A DNA stretch of 64,000 nt. Source: Aurelia coerulea. Its lineage: Eukaryota; Cnidaria; Scyphozoa; Semaeostomeae; Ulmaridae. Position 1 is the first letter of the stretch. Each line of letters begins with the position of its first letter. The translations under genes and the position numbers were made by a program. The notes beneath the pieces were generated by a model. The model was not told the origin of the DNA. It saw nothing but the letters and a program-made list of their open reading frames with translations, and did not search any database. Shown here piece by piece: positions 56,542 to 64,000 of this stretch. The stretch covers positions 16,538,501 through 16,602,500 of the forward strand of contig CM076959.1 of assembly GCA_039566865.1 (NCBI GenBank), given 5' to 3'.

Positions 56542-56855
56542 GTAAGTATGTAAGCTTTAGTTCAAGTTTTTATTTGGAAAGCGCAATTTTATCACAAAAT
56601 GATAGTTGGTAATGATCGTTATATGCCCTCATATGCCCTGTCATGGACCAATGTTCCCACGTGTGCCAGGGTGGAAAGTTCGTTTTTGGTACGCCAAAGG
56701 TTTACGCCACGCCAATTGTCTGAAGACAACAGGCCTATTGTTTTGCCATTGTTCTTGATGTCGCTATACGCCAAAGATATTTGGCGTAACAGACATGTGT
56801 GGTGGTGCTCCAAGAACAGCATTATCCCTAATTGATGAAATCCGCGAATCCCATG

Positions 56856-57000
56856 TTCGATTCTGGTCCATGATTTACTTGCGATTGACATTTAAAATCT
56901 GTTTCAAGACAGACAATTGCCCTGAATTTATATTTCAATTGCAAGTAAATCATGGACCAGAATTGAATGGGGAGTTCTGAGTTCTCGTTCCCATACAAAC
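56856..57000. repeat. Inverted pair of CATGGACCAGAATTGAA
   Basis: CGATTCTGGTCCATGATTTA at about 56860 is inverted as TAAATCATGGACCAGAATTG at about 56944. The right arm and following TTCTCGTTCCCATACAAA recur at about 9418-9460. A short dispersed foldback. Confidence 0.65.
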
Positions 57001-57247
57001 CCTTGAGGCCCATTTCCAGTTCGTTCGGATTTTGGATTTCGCATCCAATCTCCGATTTCCGAACGACAAACGTTCTCCGATTTCAATCCACACTTGCAAG
57101 ACGTTCGGACGAATCTTTCCTAAAGGCACGTACTTTTCCTTTATATCAGCCTCGTACTTTTTATTCCACCGCCTGCCAAACTTTTTCATTGTTTTTCTCA
57201 CCCAGTCTTCACGTGTCTTGATGTTCCTTTGTACATTGTTATTATAG

Positions 57248-57349
57248 GATGGTGAAACAGCGACACCGAATCATGAAAGAGAAGTCACTCGTATGATTTT
57301 AGAAGATTCGTTATATTCGCCACCGTTCCTTACACCCTATACTTCACAG
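57248..57349 (+). CDS. Unknown disordered protein, exon 4 of 6
   Basis: Acceptor TTGTTATTATAG, donor TCACAG|GTTTGT; 34 codons, phase 0 on both sides. It encodes DGETATPNHEREVTRMILED followed by SLYSPPFLTPYTSQ. The Pro/Tyr/Phe cluster may be a short binding motif. Skippable without changing frame. Confidence 0.65.
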
Positions 57350-57769
57350 GTTTGTTTACATTATGTTTTATCCTTCATTATTACCTGACTGACGTTTCGA
57401 AACGCGGTAATACAAGAATTCCGCCAATCCCATTGGTTAATCGCACATTTCCCGCGGTTTTCCCGTAGTGTTGTATAATACGATACAAGGACGCGTTTTG
57501 TCACCACCGACTGATTTATTCCTGTGAGATTTACAATGAACTTAGGCGACATAACAGTTACAAAGTGCGTTTGAATAAATGATGTAAGTTAAAGTTAGAA
57601 GCTATCAGGTAATAAAACTCATGCTAACCGGCTTTGTAGTCTATGCAATAAGACCGAGGGCTTTATATTTTCCTGTACAACACAATTTCGGATAGTATGT
57701 GCATACTCTTTCCGTCTTTTCATCCCTGAAAGGACCAGTGGTTGGCAAGTGGTGTGGGCAAGATCAGCA

Positions 57770-58265
57770 TAGGGCTCAAATCTTTCAAATCTTTAAAAAG
57801 GTGGATCTAAGATGCTATGACATTTTCCTTTGAATTGAATGGCTTGAAAGAAACAAATGATACTTTGCTGTAAATCTGCCTTGGAAATTTTTTGATATCT
57901 TGATTTTTTTTTCAAAATGGCGACAATTTAATTATTTTGAAAAAATTCATGAAAATTTGAATCATCATCAATCCTAAACCAATAGAGGAAAAATGATATA
58001 ACCTTTAAGGCAACCATATTTTATGAAGGTCTACAGGATGGTGGCAAGCAGAAATCTGTAGCTTTTCTGGTTTAGGATGTAGAAATTTAATGACGTCATA
58101 GCCTCAATTGTAATAAATGCTGCCATTTTGAAACTAGTCAAGATGTCAATAAATTTTAACGGCATATTTACAGCAAAAAATCCCTAAGCTCCTTCCAAGC
58201 CATTTAATTAAAAGAAAACTGTAATGAAATTTTACACCGACCTTTTTGAAAGATTTGAGCCCTAA
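57770..58265. repeat. Inverted-repeat element (GGTGGGTGTA family)
   Basis: Left GGGCTCAAATCTTTCAAATC then TTTAAAAAGGTGGATC; right CACCGACCTTTTTGAAAG then ATTTGAGCCC. The most complete copy of the family in the window; the terminal GGGCTCAAATCTTTC repeats pair exactly. Target duplication not clear. Confidence 0.8.
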
Positions 58266-58429
58266 GAGAATTGTTTGTTCCAAAAAAGGAATAGTGCTGA
58301 ATTAACCTAACATAACCAAAGTATATGCATCGCATTACCTCGCAAATTATAGACTCCTTAAGGATTCTTGTTCAAAACTTCATGCAGTCTTTTTTTATTT
58401 TCCATCTAAAAATTTACATGCAGATTACT

Positions 58430-58922
58430 ACCTACACTACTTGACCTACTTTACAACACTACGACTACGATACCAAGAGGAGCAAAATACTATGTCAACC
58501 AACTTTTGCACGATCTTGCTGCCATCCCATAAAAATCTGTTGAAAAATGATGGAGCTATGACCTTCAGGAGACCATATTTGCTGATGACTGAAACCAGCG
58601 GTCGGCCATTTTGTCTTTTTGCAGCGATAAATAGCTTCATGGATGAAATGAAACAGCAGCCTCCGTCATAGCTCTTGTTCACGTGAAACTATTCATCGCT
58701 ACAAAATACGAAGGGCTTATTGCTGGTTTCAGTCATCAGGCAAATTTGGGCTTCTGAAGGTTATAATTCCATCATTTTTCAACTGATTTTTACTGGGATG
58801 GCAGCAAACTTTATTTGAACATCTGAAAAGTAGTGTCATATGAAAGTTTAGCGAGAATATTTTGCCGTTTTGTCGCAATCTTTAGGCAAACGGGGCACAA
58901 TTTTTTTCGGGACACCCTGTAG
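58430..58922. repeat. Mariner-like non-autonomous element, degraded left end
   Basis: Right end GGGGCACAATTTTTTTCGGG then ACACCCTGTA matches the TIR of the element at 62277-62871. The interior forms a large palindrome around AGCGATAAATAGCTTCATGG. The left terminus is eroded. It ends only about 15 bp before the exon 5 acceptor. Confidence 0.7.
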
Positions 58923-58936
58923 TATACTAGTATTAG

Positions 58937-59239
58937 GGGGGGGGGACTGGTAGCGATCACTTGGACTCAATGAAAATGTCTAGCCTTGACTCATCAGAAA
59001 CGTCCCCCTTTAATTTCCAGCGAGCACCATCATTAGAAACGATCGAGGAAAGGATTGGAGAATTCCACCAACGGCGACTAGAGCGTGCTGAAAGTGTACA
59101 ACGAATTAGGCAGCAGACACAAGAGAGAATCAACGAAGTTCGCAGTCGCCTATCAAGGCTAGATCAACATATTAACAACAATGATCGTCAACGGATACAC
59201 ATATCTGACTCACCACAGCAAGAGAGCAGGCAAACAGAG
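58937..59239 (+). CDS. Unknown disordered protein, exon 5 of 6 (second charged helix)
   Basis: Acceptor taken as TATTAG at 58931-58936, because only this keeps phase 0: the exon then opens with a run of nine G (GGG)3 followed by TGSDHLDSMKMSSLD. A closer AG at 58952-58953 leads to a different phase. It encodes APSLETIEERIGEFHQRRLE and on through RIRQQTQERINEVRSRLSRL, an Arg/Glu/Gln helix likely to be coiled coil. Donor ACAGAG|GTAAGG. The weak, purine-rich acceptor next to an element makes the 5' edge of this exon uncertain. Confidence 0.6.
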
Positions 59240-59257
59240 GTAAGGTATTTTTTAAAC

Positions 59258-59893
59258 CGGGTGAGCCAAAAAAAGTTCCCAATTTTGAAAATTCATAGCA
59301 TCAACAGTACAGAATGTATAGGAATGAATCAACATTTGCTTGACAGCCAAAAGATTGAAGTATTTTGTGATTTTTCTCGCCTTCTTACGAGCACTGGAAA
59401 AATTGGTAAATTCAAGTTTACAAAAACTTGATGGTTGCAAAATGACTGAAAAAGGGCCTAAAATGCTTGATCAATTCATAAAGGACTCCTCGCTCAGAGC
59501 AACGGAGAAAATGCAATTTCTCATGGGTGAGAGATATCGTCTGCACATCTATTGCCATGAGATTGAAAATCTTTAGTATCTGTTTGAAAATCTATGTCTT
59601 ATAACTCTTGAGAGAGGTGAAACGCCTGTGCGTATTGTTCTGTGCGAGGAGCATCCTAATGATTTGATCAAGTGTTTTAGGCCCTTTTCAATCATTTTGC
59701 AACCATGAAATTTCTGTAAAGTTGGATTTTACCTATATTTGCACTTTGCAGTGCTGTTAAGAAGGCGAGAAGAATCACAAGAATACTTCGATCTATTGGC
59801 TTTTAACTAGAATTAGAATCATTCAAATCCATGAAGCACTTGTGGTGTTACGAATTTTAGAAAGTGGGAACTTTTTTCTGGCTCACCCGGTAT
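59258..59893. mobile_element. Large foldback element, ACCGGGTGAGCC ends
   Basis: Ends ACCGGGTGAGCCAAAAAAAG and CTTTTTTCTGGCTCACCCGG. Internal pairs such as TGGTTGCAAAATGACTGAAA / TTCAATCATTTTGCAACCAT show that most of the 636 bp is a long palindrome. Same terminal type as 63288-63911. No transposase. In intron 5, 18 bp after its donor. Confidence 0.85.
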
Positions 59894-60074
59894 TCTCAAA
59901 GAATAACAAACAAGTGGTGGAAGAAATATTTGCCTTCGTTCGAAGCAACGCCAAACTAAAACTCTTTCTTCCATTGTTTCATCAATTTTTGCTCTTGTGC
60001 CAGATTTCAGTTGAACTCTTCCACAACACTTATTTCAGTTTTCTTAAGCATGTTTAATGTCTCGTTCAATTCCT

Positions 60075-60195
60075 ACCCTGACCATCCCCCCCCCCCGGGC
60101 AGCCCGGGGGCCATCAAAAATTCCTTGTTCAAATGCCCGGGGGCCGGGGAAAAATTGATGGTCAAATGCCCGGGAGCCGGGGCACTGAAAGAATG
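60075..60195. repeat. GC-rich CCCGGGGGCCGGGG repeats
   Basis: CAAATGCCCGGGGGCCGGGG and CAAATGCCCGGGAGCCGGGG are direct repeats (about 60132 and 60163), preceded by CCCCCCCCCCGGGCAGCCCG. Strikingly GC-rich in AT-rich intron. Confidence 0.75.
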
Positions 60196-61046
60196 CTATA
60201 TTCCCAGCATGTTTAGAGTCACTCGGAAAAAGTCTTCTGTTATAGTCAGGTTTCAGGAAACTAACAAAATGATTATCATTAGGCTTTACTCATTTCGCAT
60301 GCAATCAGTTGCTTCAACTAAATTGTTGATATGAATTGCAATATTGCGCCCAGTCTAGGCAATGATCCATTGGAACTGGAATTACTCTTGATATCTTCCT
60401 TGGATCATACAAAGTATATTCCAAACATTGCCTTCCTTTTCCTTTCTTGCCTTCCTTTGTTCCATCTCTTCATCTGTATACAGTAAGAACCCGCAAAATA
60501 GAAACAGCCTTAGGCTGATTTTTTTGAGAAATGGGGCCTTCATATATTTTCAATCTTTGTTTTCTCTTTCATCCTATCTTCTTTCCGTAACAAGAACCTT
60601 CGATAGAATTCCTGGGTTTGTTTAAATATTGAAGTTGAAATCAGGTTTCTTAACTAAAAGCAGATTAATGACCTTTTAGCAAGCTGTTTTGAAAACGTTC
60701 CAAATCTTTGTTTTCTCTTTCAAAGGACTAAAACATTGCCAAAACAAACACATTGTAGCACGACCCTTTGGAAGAACAGCCCATTTTTTATCATAGATAT
60801 TATTTTTATTCAATAGAACACGATGTATTAGGCCTTTATTATTAGAACTTTTATTTATTTGCTGAATGGGTATTTGTGTATAAATAATAACAATGAATGA
60901 ATTAATGAGTTTCGGTAGAGTTCGGCTAAGAAAGAATTTGGCTAAGAAATTACCGATCAGTTAGGACAATCCCTGAAGCGACAACAATATTTTAAGAAAC
61001 TATCAACAAATTCAATGTTCACGACCATTACTTATTTTCATTTCAG
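60196..61046. other. Intron 5, right part
   Basis: AT-rich intron. No exon was recognised before the acceptor TTATTTTCATTTCAG. Confidence 0.4.
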
Positions 61047-61178
61047 GACGAAGTTGAATTTCTACGAGAGCTAAGACCACCACAAAACATCCCCACCATG
61101 CCAGGATCTGATTTACCACGATCAACTAGGTCAGGAAATGCTGATCTCCATGCTAGTAATGATCCTACGTACAGTTGG
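61047..61178 (+). CDS. Unknown disordered protein, exon 6 of 6 in window
   Basis: Acceptor TTTCATTTCAG (strong pyrimidine tract), donor AGTTGG|GTATGT; 44 codons, phase 0 both sides. It encodes DEVEFLRELRPPQNIPTMPG, a Ser/Arg-rich stretch and NDPTYSW. No stop, so the gene continues; I found no further exon before the window end. Confidence 0.7.
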
Positions 61179-62276
61179 GTATGTAGATTATTTTGACATT
61201 TTTTTTTTGCTTCCGAAGGCAGCCTTACTATTCTTAATCAATCAGAAGGCGAAATTAGTCTGCCGTCAGCCTATGTAGACAGGCAGGCAGCTCACGGCTG
61301 CGGTTTTGCGGGCGCGCGGCTTGTGAGCATTTATCCAACAACCAACAAAAGTTCTCCAACAAAAGATAATGAGTTCTTCCTACCTACGTAACTACGTAAC
61401 TACCTAAGTACGTCAGTGGACGACAAAGGTTTATTTCTGACAATGCAGAACTCAATATTACGGACCACGGAACCATGGACTACAGAACTACGAAACCAAG
61501 AGCCTTGGACTCAGGAACTAGAAACCGGCGGAGGAGAGTAACTCAATATTCTAAATCATTTACCTTTTGAACCATTACCCAACTGTAAATTCAAACATGA
61601 TACACGTATCCTTAGTGATAATCATTCAATTAATTTCTATAAAAATTAACCTCGCTACAGTCGCATTTGGTACAAATACTAATCGGCAGCACTCGCTGAC
61701 TGTTGTTATATCTGGTCTAATTTTTATGTCCACTCTGCGTGGGTCTGTGCGCCTCTGCATGTCAAATCATCGAATGTATGTGGTTAGGCTAAACCCAACA
61801 TGGTGATTTTGCACAGAGAATAGTAATCCAAAGTATCTGCGACAATCTTGGTGATCGTAGCTTCGGTGGAGGATTTTTCAATATTTTTAATGCTGAATAT
61901 TTGAAAGTTTTAATGGATATCAAAAGTTCCATCACATTTCAAAGACATAGACAAGAAGATACTGCAATGAAACTTACGTAGAAGCTGCGATTAAACTGGC
62001 CGTTAAACCCAAAAAATCCAAGGCTATGGTTACGTGCGTGGGTTGTGCCGTACTCTCCGACTGTTTACAAAAATCTTGTACAGCACCTTTAAGATGTGAT
62101 CTTGCACATTGGGAAAAGTAAAAGGACAACTTAGATTTTGATTTTGTGTTACTTCGAGCAAAATCTTTGCCAAAATTTGCTCTTTTTCTCCTTAGTTTGG
62201 ATCAAGTGTATCGAGTTATGAAAATTTTTGATGAAATGATACAGCAAACCATATTTGATTTCCTACTTTATATACA
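61179..62276. other. Intronic or 3' sequence, nothing recognised
   Basis: Includes a patch of short repeats (CTACGTAACTACGTAACTAC near 61384-61403; CGGACCACGGAACCATGGAC near 61458) but no supported exon. Confidence 0.4.
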
Positions 62277-62871
62277 GGGTGTCCCAAAAAAATTGTGCCC
62301 CGTTTGCCTTAAGATTGCGACAAAACGACAAAAGCTTCCCACCAAATTTTTATATGATGTTGCTCTTCAGATTTTCAAATAAGGTTTGCTGCCATCCCCG
62401 TCAAAATCCGTTGAAAAATGATGGAGCTATGACCTACAGAAGACCAAATTTGCCTGATGATTGAAACCAGTGGTCGGCCATTTTGTCTTGCAATCTTTAG
62501 TGATAAATAGCTTCACATGAGGTAAGAAATAATTTCTGTGAGGTCAGAAATAGCTGAACTGTTTGAGGATTATCGTAATCTTCATGAGAGCTATGACATT
62601 GGAGGCTGCTGTTTCATTTTCGATCCATGAAGCTATTTATCGCTGCAAAATGGTAAGACAAAATGGCTGACCGCTGGTTTAAGTCATCGGGAAAATTTGG
62701 TTTTTTGATGGCAATAGCTCCATCATTTTTCAACGGATTTTTACCGGGATTGCAGCAAACATTATTTGAACATCCGAAGAGCAACATCGTGTCAGAATTT
62801 TGCGGGAATCTTTTGCCGTTTTGTCGCAATCAGTAGGCAGACGGGGCACAACTTTTCTGAGATACCCTGTA
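62277..62871. mobile_element. Mariner-like non-autonomous element, CAGGGTGTCCC ends
   Basis: TA-flanked ends CAGGGTGTCCCAAAAAAATT and CAACTTTTCTGAGATACCCT-G, with GGGGCACAA/TTGTGCCCC just inside each end. The interior is palindromic around ATAAATAGCTTCA. TA duplication and CAGGGTGTCCC ends are typical of Tc1/mariner-derived short elements. Confidence 0.85.
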
Positions 62872-63287
62872 GTCTCTCTCCCACACAAAGTTTATGCCTT
62901 GTTTTCACAGCATGATCATAATGATTAACAGTGGTGTTCATTGTAATTTAGTTTAGCTTTATCAGAGTTTTACTGGAAGGGCCCCTTGAAAACCAGCAGT
63001 CATGCTGAAGGGCTACCCTCTCAGCTGAAAATTTAAATATGAACAAATATAAATGAAGTAAGTTGTCATCCATATTGCGAAATTATAGACAAATAGAGAT
63101 TTAGAGAGCCGTAACAAAAAAGAGAAAGTTCGCTGAGTTTTCGAGCTTTACTGTTCAATTTAAAAACTGCGAGATCCGTATTATACAAAGAAAATATATT
63201 AAACAAGGGAGCTCGATTATGGAATGACCGTCTTAATGATTTTAGGATTACGAAACAGGTAAAAGTGTTCACAAAAGAACATAAAGC

Positions 63288-63911
63288 GTACCGGGTGACC
63301 CAAAAAGAAGTGACCCAACGCAATTTGTCACAGAAAATTAAGTAAGTGGCCGATTGAAATGCTTCAAACGTTATTCTGTCGCTAAAAGACTAGCCTATGC
63401 TTTGAGTATTTTTTGCAATTTTTTTCGGTCTGGTAAATTTCCAAAATTAAGGATTTCGATGAAAGGGGCCTGCCTGAAATCCTCTAAAAGTTGTCAAAAA
63501 CAAGGGATCGATTTACCGCCATTTCAACTCTTTAAAACAACGAGGAGCGTGTTTCATTTCAACCTGGGAATAGGCAACCCAGTCAGAAGTCTTCAGAGCA
63601 ATTTATAGTCCCTAGGTATTTAAAAATATTCTCAGGCAAAATGAAACACGCTCTTCGTTGTTTTGAAGATCTGAAATAGCTTTAAATCGATCCCTTTATT
63701 TTGATGACTTTTTGAGCATTTTACGCCTGCCCTTTTCATCAAAATCCTTAATTCAGGAACTTTACTGTGTTAAAAAAAATTTCGAAAAATACTCATAATG
63801 TAGGCTAGTCTTTTGGTGATAGAACGACATTTGAAATATTTCAATTGGCCACTTACTTTTTTTTCTATAACAGATTGCGTTGGGTCACTTTTTTCTGGGT
63901 CACCCGGTATA
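63288..63911. mobile_element. Large foldback element, CCGGGTGACCC ends, TA duplication
   Basis: Ends ACCGGGTGACCCAAAAAGAA then GTGACCCAACGCA, and complement TGCGTTGGGTCACTTTTTTC then GGGTCACCCGGT, flanked by TA. Arms extend inward for almost 300 bp (for example AAACAACGAGGAGCGTGTTT / AAACACGCTCTTCGTTGTTT), leaving a short loop near 63575-63635. Confidence 0.9.
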
Positions 63912-64000
63912 ATGATGAATCACTATTAAATCAACTACCAGAGCACGATTCCTACATACCGTCCATATCTGGCCTTCTCCTGTTTGTCTTTTGAATAACT

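Noticed and set aside
56188..56553. Taking the ATG at 56188 as a gene start
   Set aside because: It lies upstream of a strong acceptor (CATTGCAG) in intronic sequence; the exon joins in frame to the exon ending at 53301.

Overview
This is a stretch of nuclear DNA from an invertebrate animal. It is AT-rich, its genes are split by GT-AG introns, it carries an animal-specific Zic-type zinc finger gene, and it is crowded with transposable elements. The phylum is not settled by what I can read. I identified no rRNA, intact tRNA or CRISPR array.

Four host genes are visible, all on the + strand. (1) The 3' end of a multi-exon gene, six exons from 451 to 9961, resembling the C-terminal tail of the KIAA1549 (UPF0606/DUF3827) membrane-protein family. 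(2) A two-exon Zic-family transcription factor, 18052-22030, 955 residues, with five C2H2 fingers at the C-terminus and a very long disordered N-terminal region. (3) A single-exon gene of unknown function, 30166-32346, encoding a 726-residue low-complexity, probably nuclear protein. (4) The first six coding exons of a gene of unknown function, 48960-61178, with a SUMO-interacting-type motif and two charged helical segments; it probably continues past the window end.

The remainder is mostly mobile DNA. A near-complete CR1/L2-like LINE (3363-7612) sits in intron 3 of gene 1 and has a 2A-like GDIHPNPGP motif between a hydrophobic N-terminus and its endonuclease. A 6.2-kb DNA transposon (33682-39917) has 334-bp terminal inverted repeats, a 1155-codon transposase-like ORF and an out-of-frame C-terminal nuclease-like ORF. 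A decayed relative of its C-terminal part lies at 43247-44110. There are at least ten families of short inverted-repeat elements; several have readable target-site duplications (8-bp hAT-like, TTAA, TA, and about 11 bp), and one is nested inside another. G-runs of 8-15 bases mark the ends of several of these elements.

The host genes show no evident joint function. The Zic gene and the 726-residue gene are separated by 8 kb of repeats. Exon boundaries below were chosen by reading frame plus GT/AG splice signals, without transcript support.
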